A stretch of 20,560 nucleotides of DNA. Source: JALENY01 sp036310185. Lineage in GTDB: Bacteria > Bacillota > Clostridia > Lachnospirales > Lachnospiraceae. Under the pieces are notes generated by a model. That model was not told where the DNA came from and did not search any database. It saw nothing but the letters and a program-made list of their open reading frames with translations. This document shows positions 13,461-20,560 of the stretch, piece after piece. Positions within the stretch are counted from its first letter, which is position 1; each line of letters starts with the position of its first letter. The stretch spans positions 1 through 20,560 of the forward strand of contig JAXJSH010000118.1 of the NCBI GenBank assembly GCA_036310185.1, in the 5' to 3' direction. The position numbers and the translations under genes were made by a program.

Positions 13461-13477
13461 TGATATCAAACCGGTTT
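13461..13477. promoter_or_regulatory. Two adjacent palindromes upstream of the S component gene
   Basis: TGATATCA (13461-13468) and AAACCGGTTT (13468-13477) are perfect palindromes, about 55 bases before the S component start. A weak promoter, TTACAA-N16-TAATAC on the minus strand, lies upstream at about 13511-13540, placing the palindromes just after its start. This is the position of an operator; no regulator gene is in the window. No thiamine or other known riboswitch is recognised here. Confidence 0.35.
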
Positions 13478-13574
13478 AATTCTCTTTTTCGATATGCTAC
13501 CTCATAAGTGGTATTATTTAAAGTGCCAGTTTTTGTAATTTTAACCAGTCCAGTTTTTTCTTTACGATCCACTC

Positions 13575-13618
13575 AAAAAACGCCTGTGCGTTCAGTCATA
13601 CTGAATCTGCACAAGCGT
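13575..13618 (-). terminator. Terminator overlapping the end of truA
   Basis: The arms ACGCCTGTGC (13580-13589) and GCACAAGCGT (13609-13618) pair with one mismatch, with an inner TTCAG/CTGAA stem (13591-13595, 13601-13605), followed on the minus strand by six T (plus-strand A 13575-13580). The first arm is part of the last codons of truA. It closes the long operon starting upstream at clpX/lon/engB or ecfA1. Confidence 0.88.
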
Positions 13619-14329
13619 CAGTCCTCTTGCCGGTGCGGTCGGTCCCGCAGCCTCCCGGTCGCAGGCCGCCAGAATCTCTTTTACCTGTTCCGGCGGATAG
13701 GTTCCCCTGCCCACCTCCATCAGAGTTCCGGCAATAATACGCACCATATTATACAGAAAACCTTTTCCGGTCACCCGGATGGTGATCAGGTCTTCCTCTT
13801 TTTTGATATTGATATCCAGCACATGGCGTACCGTAGTTTTCACCTGGGCGCCCGCCCCACAAAAACTCTTAAAATCATGCTCGCCTACCAGATATTTTGC
13901 TGCCTCACGCATTTTTTCCACATCCATCGGCACATAAGTGAAATGGGCATAATGGCGAAAAGTCGGCAGAGGCATCTTCCGATTTAATATTTTATATTCG
14001 TATGTTTTTATGGATTTCACCGCCAATGGATGAAAATCCGGCGCAACCTCTTCGCTTTTCTGAATACGAATATCTTCCGGAAGTCTGGTATTGAGCGCAT
14101 AAGAAATTTTTTCCGCCGGCATCCGGTGATTTGTATCAAAAACAGCAATATTTCCCAGCGCATGAACGCCGGCATCCGTCCGGCTAGCCCCAATCGTCTC
14201 AATTTCTTCGCCCAGCAGCTCAGACAGATGCCGGTTCAGTACGTCCTGCACTGCCACGCTGTTGGCCTGGGTCTGCCATCCGCTGTAATTGGTTCCGTCA
14301 TACGCAACGGTCAAACGTACTCTTTTCAA
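13592..14329 (-). CDS. truA: tRNA pseudouridine(38-40) synthase TruA
   Basis: TruA isomerises uridines 38-40 in the anticodon stem of tRNAs. With the TTG start at 14329 the protein has 245 residues and begins KRVRLTVAYDGTNYSGWQ, as family members do. The catalytic motif GASRTDAGVHAL has Asp52; GFLYNMVRIIAGTL is in the C-terminal half. An upstream in-frame ATG at 14356 would add nine residues (MADLGRCPF) read from the end of ecfT. I prefer TTG because GGGGAGG lies 9 bases before it and the TTG overlaps the ecfT stop as TTGA. The ecf-truA order is common in Firmicutes. Confidence 0.95.
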   Translation of the reverse strand: MKRVRLTVAYDGTNYSGWQTQANSVAVQDVLNRHLSELLGEEIETIGASRTDAGVHALGNIAVFDTNHRMPAEKISYALNTRLPEDIRIQKSEEVAPDFHPLAVKSIKTYEYKILNRKMPLPTFRHYAHFTYVPMDVEKMREAAKYLVGEHDFKSFCGAGAQVKTTVRHVLDINIKKEEDLITIRVTGKGFLYNMVRIIAGTLMEVGRGTYPPEQVKEILAACDREAAGPTAPARGLTLVQIQYD

Positions 14330-15138
14330 AAAAGGGCACCTCCCCAGATCCGCCATGCGATACTGATTGCCAGGTATGCAAAAATCAGAATATATGCAAT
14401 CCTGTCTCTTTTTTTATAAACCAGCGGTTTCATCTGCGTTCTTCCGTCACCCCCATGGTAACAGCGTGCTTCCATGGCCATCGCCAGATCATTTGCCCGG
14501 CGAAAGGCAGAGATAAACAGCGGTACCAGCAGGGGCACCATATTTTTTACTTTCTGAAAAACGTTTCCGGATTCAAAGTCCGCACCTCTGGCAATCTGTG
14601 CCTTCATGATTTTATCCGTCTCTTCCATCAGAATCGGGATAAAACGCAGTGCAATCGACATCATCATAGCAATCTCATGAACCGGAACGTGTATTTTTTT
14701 CAGCGGCCCAAGCCCTTTTTCAATACCATCCGTCAATTGATTGGGCGTAGTTGTAAGTGTCATAACCGACGATCCGATAACCAGATAAGCCAAACGGATT
14801 CCCATTTTAAGAGCCTGGTAAACACCTTCTTTTGTGATACGGAAAATCCAAAAGGATACCAGCACTTCACCCTGTGTCAAAAACAGATTAAAGACCATGG
14901 TAAGCATAAGCAGGAAAAATATTGATTTCATTCCTTTTACCATGAATTTGAAGGGTACCTTTGACAGTTTTATGACTGCTGCCAGCACAAATGTAGCCAC
15001 TATATAGCCGCTGAACCCAGGAAACAAAAACAGGGAAACCAGAAAAACAAGCGTTCCCACCAGTTTTACACGGGGGTCCAGTCTGTGGAGGACCGAATCA
15101 GCCGGATAATACTGACCTAATGTGATATCTCTCAGCAT
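14326..15138 (-). CDS. ecfT: ECF transporter transmembrane component EcfT
   Basis: EcfT is the membrane scaffold that couples ATP hydrolysis by EcfA1-EcfA2 to exchangeable S components for vitamin uptake. The 270-residue protein begins MLRDITLGQYYPADSVLHRLDPR, the classic CbiQ/EcfT start. It has about five membrane helices and two coupling motifs: Ala183-Arg184-Gly185 in QIARGADF and Ala224-Arg225-Cys226 in MEARCYHGG. The second is ARC rather than ARG, a variation seen in the family. It overlaps ecfA2 by 7 bases and truA by a few bases, so translation is coupled through the module. Confidence 0.96.
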   Translation of the reverse strand: MLRDITLGQYYPADSVLHRLDPRVKLVGTLVFLVSLFLFPGFSGYIVATFVLAAVIKLSKVPFKFMVKGMKSIFFLLMLTMVFNLFLTQGEVLVSFWIFRITKEGVYQALKMGIRLAYLVIGSSVMTLTTTPNQLTDGIEKGLGPLKKIHVPVHEIAMMMSIALRFIPILMEETDKIMKAQIARGADFESGNVFQKVKNMVPLLVPLFISAFRRANDLAMAMEARCYHGGDGRTQMKPLVYKKRDRIAYILIFAYLAISIAWRIWGGALF

Positions 15139-16001
15139 AATTCCGCACCTCCTGATTTATTCAGAGCCTGCAGAATGCTGTTCTTCGCTTCTTCCACCGT
15201 AGTCGCATTTGTATCCACATGCATGCCCCGCTCTTTTAACGCATGCATGATATAGGTTACCTGCGGCGCTGCCAGTCCCATTTTTTCCAATTCTTTATAA
15301 TGCCGGAATACTTCCTTCGGTGTATTGTCAAAAGCCACATGGGCATCATTCATAACGATCAAACGGTTGGCATAACGAGCCACATCTTCCATGCTGTGAG
15401 AAACCAGTAAAACCGTAATTCCCCTCTCTTCATGGAGATATTTGATCTGATCCAGAATCTCATCCCGGCCCTTGGGGTCCAATCCGGCGGTAGGTTCATC
15501 CAAAATCAGCACTTTTGGATTCATAGCCAGCACACCGGCAATTGCCACTCTTCTTTTCTGTCCGCCAGACAAATCAAAGGGAGATTTTTCATACACATCC
15601 CCGGAAAGTCCCACATGCTTCAGAGCTTCTTTTGCCCGTTCCTCGGCCTCTGCTTTTGACAGGCCCTGATTTTTGGGGCCAAAGCATACATCTGTCAGCA
15701 CATCCATCTCAAAAAGCTGATGCTCCGGATACTGGAACACCAAACCTACGTTGCTGCGAAGCCCTCTCAGGTTGTATCCTCCCGCCCAGATATCCTGCCC
15801 TTCGTAGAGCACCTGGCCGGATGTTGGACGTACCAGCCCGTTAAAATGCTGGATCAGTGTGGATTTTCCGCTTCCCGTATGACCGATAACACCGATAAAC
15901 TGGCCCTCATCGATTTTCAGATTAATATGTTCAATGGCGTTTACCTCGTAGACCGTACCCGGACTGTAGGTATACGTCACATCTTTCAATTCCATCAACA
16001 T
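15132..16001 (-). CDS. ecfA2: ECF transporter ATPase EcfA2
   Basis: This is the second ATPase of the heterodimeric energy-coupling module. It has 289 residues. Walker A is GHTGSGKST at 40-48, a Q-loop lies in VFQYPEHQLFE, the signature is LSGGQKRRVAIAG and Walker B is VLILDEPTAGLDP. The H-loop is in LVSHSMEDVA. The C-terminal region is long, as in EcfA proteins. The start ATG-TTG-ATG offers two in-frame ATGs (16001 and 15995); the first overlaps ecfA1 by 7 bases. No strong ribosome binding site is visible, so translation probably depends on coupling. Confidence 0.95.
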   Translation of the reverse strand: MLMELKDVTYTYSPGTVYEVNAIEHINLKIDEGQFIGVIGHTGSGKSTLIQHFNGLVRPTSGQVLYEGQDIWAGGYNLRGLRSNVGLVFQYPEHQLFEMDVLTDVCFGPKNQGLSKAEAEERAKEALKHVGLSGDVYEKSPFDLSGGQKRRVAIAGVLAMNPKVLILDEPTAGLDPKGRDEILDQIKYLHEERGITVLLVSHSMEDVARYANRLIVMNDAHVAFDNTPKEVFRHYKELEKMGLAAPQVTYIMHALKERGMHVDTNATTVEEAKNSILQALNKSGGAELC

Positions 16002-16837
16002 AGTGCATTCACCAATTCTTCTATGGTCAGAATTCCTTCCGGTACATCTGCGCCTGCTTTGCGCAGTTCATGGGCCAGCAGGGTAACCTGCGGCACATCC
16101 AGACGGTATTTCTGAAGTTCCTCTACCTGTGAAAAAATCTCCCGCGGTGTCCCTTTCATCACAATATGTCCATCATCCATAACAAACACATTGTCCGCAT
16201 AAATGACTTCTTCCATATAATGTGTGATCAGAATAACCGTGACGCCTTCTTTTTCATTCAGTTCCCGCACAGTTTTTAACACATCTTTTCGGCCGTTCGG
16301 GTCCAGCATGGCGGTGGGCTCATCCAGAATAATACATTTTGGTTTCATTGCAACCACGCCTGCGATCGCAACTCTCTGCTTTTGCCCGCCGGACAGTTTA
16401 TTGGGCGATTTGTCACGAAATGCAAGCATACCCACATCTCTCAGACTTTTTTCCACACGTTTCCAGATATCTTCTGTGGGAACTCCCATATTTTCCGGGC
16501 CAAACCCCACATCTTCCTCCACAACCGTACCGATGATCTGGTTGTCCGGATTCTGGAAAACCATGCCCGCTCTCTGGCGGACTTTCCACAGATCCTCCTC
16601 GCTGGAGGTATTGATGCTGTCCACCCACAGGGTTCCTTCTGTGGGAACCAGAAGCGCATTCATATGTTTTGCAAGGGTGGATTTTCCGGAACCATTGTGC
16701 CCCAGGATGGCAATAAACTGCCCTTCCTCCACATCCAGGTCCACCTGATCGATGGCGCGGAATACTTCCGGATCTTCTCCCTCTTCGTTGTACTTAAAAT
16801 AATCAAATCCCAGCTTGCTGGCTTTAATGATCCCCAT
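15995..16837 (-). CDS. ecfA1: ECF transporter ATPase EcfA1
   Basis: This is the first ATPase of the energy-coupling module, which serves the nearby S component and probably several unlinked ones. It has 280 residues. Walker A is GHNGSGKST at 46-54, the Q-loop is MVFQNPDNQIIGTVVEEDVGFGPEN (typical of EcfA1), the signature is LSGGQKQRVAIAG and Walker B is CIILDEPTAMLDP. Its start overlaps the end of engB by 14 bases, with GGGAG about 8 bases upstream inside engB. In many Firmicutes the module follows rplQ; here it follows engB. Confidence 0.95.
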   Translation of the reverse strand: MGIIKASKLGFDYFKYNEEGEDPEVFRAIDQVDLDVEEGQFIAILGHNGSGKSTLAKHMNALLVPTEGTLWVDSINTSSEEDLWKVRQRAGMVFQNPDNQIIGTVVEEDVGFGPENMGVPTEDIWKRVEKSLRDVGMLAFRDKSPNKLSGGQKQRVAIAGVVAMKPKCIILDEPTAMLDPNGRKDVLKTVRELNEKEGVTVILITHYMEEVIYADNVFVMDDGHIVMKGTPREIFSQVEELQKYRLDVPQVTLLAHELRKAGADVPEGILTIEELVNALC

Positions 16838-17426
16838 CTTCTGCTCCCATAAACTGTTCGATCAGAGCCCAGATTTCCTCTCTTCCCTGTTTGGAAACGG
16901 CGGAATACGGGATAATCGGTGTCTCAGGAACCACATCCAGTCCCTGTTTTATCATTTTTACGTGTTTCTGCAGCTGGCTCCGTTTTATTTTATCCGCTTT
17001 TGTAGCAATGATAATCGGGTAAAAGCCATTGGATATGATCCAGTCATACATGGTCTTATCATTGGCCGAAGGCTCATGGCGGATATCAATCAGCAAAAAG
17101 ACTGCTTTTAACTGTTTTGAAGTGTTGAGGTAACGCTCGATGAGTTTTCCCCACTTTTCTTTCACTTCCTGAGACACTTTTGCATAGCCATATCCGGGAA
17201 GATCCACCAGATACACTTCGTCGTTGACATTATAGTAGTTAATGGTCTGGGTTTTGCCCGGCTGTGCGCTGGTTCTGGCCAGTGCCTTCCGGTTCATAAG
17301 CCCGTTGATCAGTGAGGATTTTCCCACATTGGACTTACCGGCAAAAGCGATCTCCGGTACCGAATTTTCAGGCAAACGGCTGGTGATACCGCATACGATA
17401 TCCAGGGCTACCTTTTTTATTACCAT
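16824..17426 (-). CDS. engB: Ribosome biogenesis GTPase YsxC/EngB (YihA)
   Basis: EngB is an essential GTPase in late assembly of the large ribosomal subunit. The 200-residue length is normal. G1 is GKSNVGKSS at 30-38, G3 is DLPGYGYAKV, G4 is TKADK and G5 lies in SAVSKQG; the segment ARTSAQPGKTQTINYY (switch I) is diagnostic. It lies 14 bases after lon, with an AGGAGG site (GGAGGACG), in the clpX-lon-engB order common in Firmicutes. Its 3' end overlaps ecfA1, linking housekeeping and transport genes in one transcript. Confidence 0.97.
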   Translation of the reverse strand: MVIKKVALDIVCGITSRLPENSVPEIAFAGKSNVGKSSLINGLMNRKALARTSAQPGKTQTINYYNVNDEVYLVDLPGYGYAKVSQEVKEKWGKLIERYLNTSKQLKAVFLLIDIRHEPSANDKTMYDWIISNGFYPIIIATKADKIKRSQLQKHVKMIKQGLDVVPETPIIPYSAVSKQGREEIWALIEQFMGAEDGDH

Positions 17427-17440
17427 CTGAGTCGTCCTCC

Positions 17441-19759
17441 TTATTTTACAAGTGCTTCTTCCAATACATCTTTCATATGTTCCACATACACGATACGCAG
17501 ACCGCCTGTGATCTCTTTTGAGATTTCACTCACATCCACTTTATTCTGAGCCGGCACCAGCACCGTCTTCAGATGTGCATTTTTCGCTGCAAGAAGTTTC
17601 TCTTTCAGTCCGCCGATGGGCAGAACCCGTCCGCGCAGCGTAATCTCACCAGTCATAGCCACAGATGCTTTTACCGGAATCTGCGTGATCGCGGACAACA
17701 TGGCAGTTGCCATAGTAATACCGGCAGACGGCCCGTCTTTCGGAACGGCACCTTCCGGAATGTGGATATGTATGTCATGTTTCTGGAAAAAGTCTTCTGC
17801 AATACCGTATTCCGGTGCAACGGAACGGATATAACTGATGCCTGCCTGGGCAGATTCTTTCATTACATCCCCAAGCTGGCCGGTCAGCACAAATTCTCCT
17901 TTTCCAGGCATCAGATTCACTTCGATCTGAAGGGTATCTCCGCCCACACTGGTCCACGCCAGACCCCGGACAATCCCCACTTCATCGGTCTGATTCGCCA
18001 TCTGGAAGGTATATTTTCCATTTCCCAGGAACATGGCCAGATTGCGGTCTGTGACTGACACGCACTCTTTTTTCTGTTCCAGAATCTGCCTTGCCGCCTT
18101 GCGGCAGATTTCGCCGATCTTGCGTTCCAGAGAACGAACACCGGCCTCTTTCGTATATTTTGAAATGATCGATGCAAGTGCGCCATCGGAAATACTCAGC
18201 TGTCCGTCTTTGATGCCGTGGGCCTTTTTCTGCTTCGGAATCAGATGTTCCTTCGCTATATGCATTTTTTCATTTTCCGTATAGCTGCTCACTTCGATTA
18301 CTTCCATACGGTCAAGAAGGGGACGCGGAATGTTCTGTATATCGTTTGCAGTAGCCAAAAACAGAACTTCTGACAAATCCACCGGAAGTTCCACATAATG
18401 ATCTGCAAAACGGCTATTCTGCTCTGCATCCAAAACCTCCAGAAGTGCGGAAGATACGTCGCCTTTATAGTCACTGCTGACTTTATCGATCTCATCCAGA
18501 ACCATCAGCGGATTTTTTACACCTGCCTGCTTCAAACCAGCAACAATGCGGCCCGGCATGGCACCCACGTAAGTTCTTCTGTGTCCGCGAATCTCCGCTT
18601 CATCGCGCACACCGCCCAGAGAAAGACGTACATACTTTTTGTCCAGGGCAGCTGCAATAGAACGGCCAATGGACGTTTTTCCGGTTCCGGGCGGTCCTAC
18701 CAGACATAGGATCGGACTGTGACCTTTTTTATTTAAGAGCCGTACAGCCAGAAACTCCATGATACGTTCTTTTACTTTTTCGAGACCATAATGATCTGCT
18801 TCCAGAATATCCCAGGCTTTTTTCAGATCCTGGTTGTCTTTCGATACCTTATCCCAGGGCAGTGCCAGCAGCGTTTCAATATAGCCCCGCATCATTGCGC
18901 TTTCGGAAGAATTCATTCCCATATTCTGAAAACGGGTGATCTCTTCCATAATCTTTTCTTTTACTTCTTTGGATGCCTTTAACTTTCCGACACCTTTTTT
19001 GAAATTTTCAATATCGGTCAGTGTGTGGTCTTCACCCAGTTCTTCGCGGATCACTTTCATCTGTTCGCGAAGGATATATTCCTTCTGATTTTTGTCGATC
19101 CGTTCTTTTATTTTTATCTGAAGTTCTTTGCGTATCTGCGCAATATTGATCTCATTGCTCAAAAGAGTGCCCATCCACTCATAGCGTTCCGACAGACTTC
19201 TGGTCTCCAGAAACTGCTGTTTTGCCTCCATGGTAAATGGCATATTGATATTCAGCTGTTCCAGCAGTTTCTCAATCTCGTTGATATCCATCATCTGCAT
19301 GGCAATTTCTTTGCTGATATTTGGGCTTTCCTTACAAAATTCCTGGAACAGCTCTTTTATGCTTCGAAGCATGGCTTCTTTTGCAGTATCCGGAAGTTCC
19401 TGCTCCTGTTCCTCCTGGATCGGCATAACCTCTGCTTCCAGATAATCTTCTGTACTTTCAAAATTTATCAGTTCCGCAGGTTCCAGTCCTTCCACCAGAA
19501 CGCGGCGGATATTTTTCGGCACTTTGACAACCTGCTTGATCTTGGCTATGGTACCAACTCTGTGCATGTCGGCAAAGGCCGGTTCTTCTACTGATGCATC
19601 TTTCTGAGCAGCCAGAAAGATGATCTGATCCTGCAGCATGGCCTGTTCAATCGCACGAATGGACCTGCTCCGACTCACATCAAAGTGAACAATGGTTCCC
19701 GGCAAAATTACCGTTCCGCGCAGGGCCACTGCAGGTATTATCTTAATGTCGTTATTCAT
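17441..19759 (-). CDS. lon: ATP-dependent protease Lon (LonA)
   Basis: Lon degrades misfolded and regulatory proteins as a soluble hexamer. The 772-residue protein has the N-terminal substrate-binding domain (about 1-200), a coiled-coil region (about 200-310), the AAA+ module with Walker A GPPGTGKTS at 355-363 and Walker B LMVLDEIDK, and the C-terminal serine protease domain with Ser678 in PKDGPSAG and Lys721 in GGLKEK forming the catalytic dyad. GGAGGAATTAA precedes the ATG; the clpX stop is only 12 bases upstream. All active residues are present; length and order are those of Firmicute LonA. Confidence 0.98.
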   Translation of the reverse strand: MNNDIKIIPAVALRGTVILPGTIVHFDVSRSRSIRAIEQAMLQDQIIFLAAQKDASVEEPAFADMHRVGTIAKIKQVVKVPKNIRRVLVEGLEPAELINFESTEDYLEAEVMPIQEEQEQELPDTAKEAMLRSIKELFQEFCKESPNISKEIAMQMMDINEIEKLLEQLNINMPFTMEAKQQFLETRSLSERYEWMGTLLSNEINIAQIRKELQIKIKERIDKNQKEYILREQMKVIREELGEDHTLTDIENFKKGVGKLKASKEVKEKIMEEITRFQNMGMNSSESAMMRGYIETLLALPWDKVSKDNQDLKKAWDILEADHYGLEKVKERIMEFLAVRLLNKKGHSPILCLVGPPGTGKTSIGRSIAAALDKKYVRLSLGGVRDEAEIRGHRRTYVGAMPGRIVAGLKQAGVKNPLMVLDEIDKVSSDYKGDVSSALLEVLDAEQNSRFADHYVELPVDLSEVLFLATANDIQNIPRPLLDRMEVIEVSSYTENEKMHIAKEHLIPKQKKAHGIKDGQLSISDGALASIISKYTKEAGVRSLERKIGEICRKAARQILEQKKECVSVTDRNLAMFLGNGKYTFQMANQTDEVGIVRGLAWTSVGGDTLQIEVNLMPGKGEFVLTGQLGDVMKESAQAGISYIRSVAPEYGIAEDFFQKHDIHIHIPEGAVPKDGPSAGITMATAMLSAITQIPVKASVAMTGEITLRGRVLPIGGLKEKLLAAKNAHLKTVLVPAQNKVDVSEISKEITGGLRIVYVEHMKDVLEEALVK

Positions 19760-19771
19760 TTAATTCCTCCG

Positions 19772-20560
19772 TTATGCGGTTTCCGGTTTTCCTCTCCGTT
19801 TTGATCCGGAAGATTTCTTCGGCAGCGCCATCGGTTCCCCACAGATAAGCTGCGGATCCGCGCTTCCTTCCACCACTTCTCTTGTAACAACACACTCTGT
19901 GACTGCTTCGTCAGATGGTACGGTATACATAATATCCATCAGCGTGCTTTCCACAATGGCACGCAGACCTCTGGCACCTGTTTTTCTGGAAATGGATTTC
20001 TCTGCGATTGCTTTCAGGGCATCGTCTGTGATGCGAAGCTGCACACCATCCAGTTCCAGCAGTTTGCAGTACTGCTTCATCAGAGAGTTTTTCGGTTCTT
20101 TCAATATACGGATCAAAGCCTCTTCATCCAGGGAATCCAGAGAAACAACCACCGGAACTCGTCCGATAAACTCCGGAATCATACCGTACTTGATAAAATC
20201 TTCCGGCATAACCTGTTTCAGCAGTTCGCCCACATTTTTCTTCTTTCTGGACTTGATCTGTGCGTTAAATCCGATCTCTTTTGCATCCTGTCTTGTTTCG
20301 ATGATTTTGTCCATACCCTCAAAAGCACCGCCGCAGATAAAGAGTATGTTGCTTGTATCGATCTGAATAAATTCCTGATGGGGATGCTTTCTTCCACCCT
20401 GGGGCGGCACACTTGCAACTGTACCCTCGATAATTTTCAGAAGTGCCTGCTGTACACCCTCACCGGATACATCTCTGGTAATGGATGGATTTTCTGATTT
20501 TCTTGTAATCTTATCAATCTCATCGATATATATGATACCGTGCTCTGCACGTTCGATATC
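19772..20560 (-). CDS. clpX: ATP-dependent protease ATPase subunit ClpX (5' part outside window)
   Basis: The visible 262 residues are the C-terminal part of ClpX, the unfoldase that feeds ClpP. The reading frame is open to the window edge, so the zinc-binding N-domain, Walker A and the GYVG pore loop lie outside. Seen are Walker B GIIYIDEIDKI at the very start, the segment GEGVQQALLKIIEGT, the RKH pore loop in GGRKHPHQ, the IGF loop for ClpP docking (EIGFNAQ) and the sensor 2 region RKTGARGLRAIVE. The C-terminal tail is rich in Lys/Arg. An internal ATG at 20410 gives no natural domain start and is not the gene start. It heads the clpX-lon-engB string. Confidence 0.97.
   Translation of the reverse strand, partial: DIERAEHGIIYIDEIDKITRKSENPSITRDVSGEGVQQALLKIIEGTVASVPPQGGRKHPHQEFIQIDTSNILFICGGAFEGMDKIIETRQDAKEIGFNAQIKSRKKKNVGELLKQVMPEDFIKYGMIPEFIGRVPVVVSLDSLDEEALIRILKEPKNSLMKQYCKLLELDGVQLRITDDALKAIAEKSISRKTGARGLRAIVESTLMDIMYTVPSDEAVTECVVTREVVEGSADPQLICGEPMALPKKSSGSKRRGKPETA

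Noticed and set aside
13409..13574. Vitamin riboswitch upstream of the S component
   Set aside because: No conserved thiamine, riboflavin or cobalamin riboswitch core could be recognised in the sequence.
20218..20418. Internal starts in the last part of clpX as a separate gene
   Set aside because: The clpX frame continues uninterrupted to the window edge with Walker B and pore motifs; the short frames are artefacts.

Overview
The window comes from a low-to-moderate GC Gram-positive bacterium of the Clostridia, most likely a Lachnospiraceae member. The reasons are the strong AGGAGG-type ribosome binding sites, TTGACA/TATAAT promoters, a tryptophan T-box, an ECF vitamin transporter module beside truA, and the clpX-lon-engB and rplM-rpsI blocks. 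Nearly every gene lies on the minus strand, so transcription runs from high to low coordinates.

Layout, left to right. Positions 1-7045 hold a type I-C CRISPR-Cas locus: array 1 (1-280), its leader (281-453), cas7, cas8c and cas5c (475-3764), a 361-bp regulatory gap, cas3 (4126-6270), array 2 (6361-6719) and its leader (6720-6889). cas1, cas2 and cas4 are absent from the window. Positions 7046-8110 hold rpsI and rplM with terminator, leader and promoter. Positions 8314-11527 hold a predicted tryptophan ABC transporter (ATPase, permease, lipoprotein) under a T-box with a TGG specifier. Positions 11647-13408 hold a class V aminotransferase and an ECF S component. Positions 13592-16837 hold truA, ecfT, ecfA2 and ecfA1. 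Positions 16824-20560 hold engB (ysxC), lon and the 3' part of clpX, which runs off the right edge.

The main discovery is in the gap between cas5c and cas3. On the plus strand, opposite to all cas genes and both arrays, there is a complete small transcription unit: a promoter with an extended -10 (3999-4026), a degenerate CRISPR repeat that keeps the hairpin and 10 of 11 bases of the crRNA 5' handle (4033-4067), a pseudo-spacer starting at 4068, and an intrinsic terminator ending in T5 (4091-4124). The first 15 bases of the pseudo-spacer match exactly a site at 3943-3957, preceded by TTC, the usual type I-C PAM. This site sits at the predicted transcription start of cas5c-cas8c-cas7. A second TTC-preceded near-match lies 23 bp away. 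The arrangement fits a single-unit crRNA-like RNA that guides the type I-C effector to repress its own operon, i.e. a CreR/CreA-like autoregulator. It binds without long complementarity, so Cas3 cutting would not be expected.

The two arrays have different repeats. They differ by compensatory changes in the hairpin stem but share the handle and homologous leaders with the same two inverted repeats. The remaining genes are ordinary housekeeping or transport genes, except that about 5.6 kb of nutrient-uptake and aminotransferase genes separate truA from rplM-rpsI, which are usually neighbours in Firmicutes.
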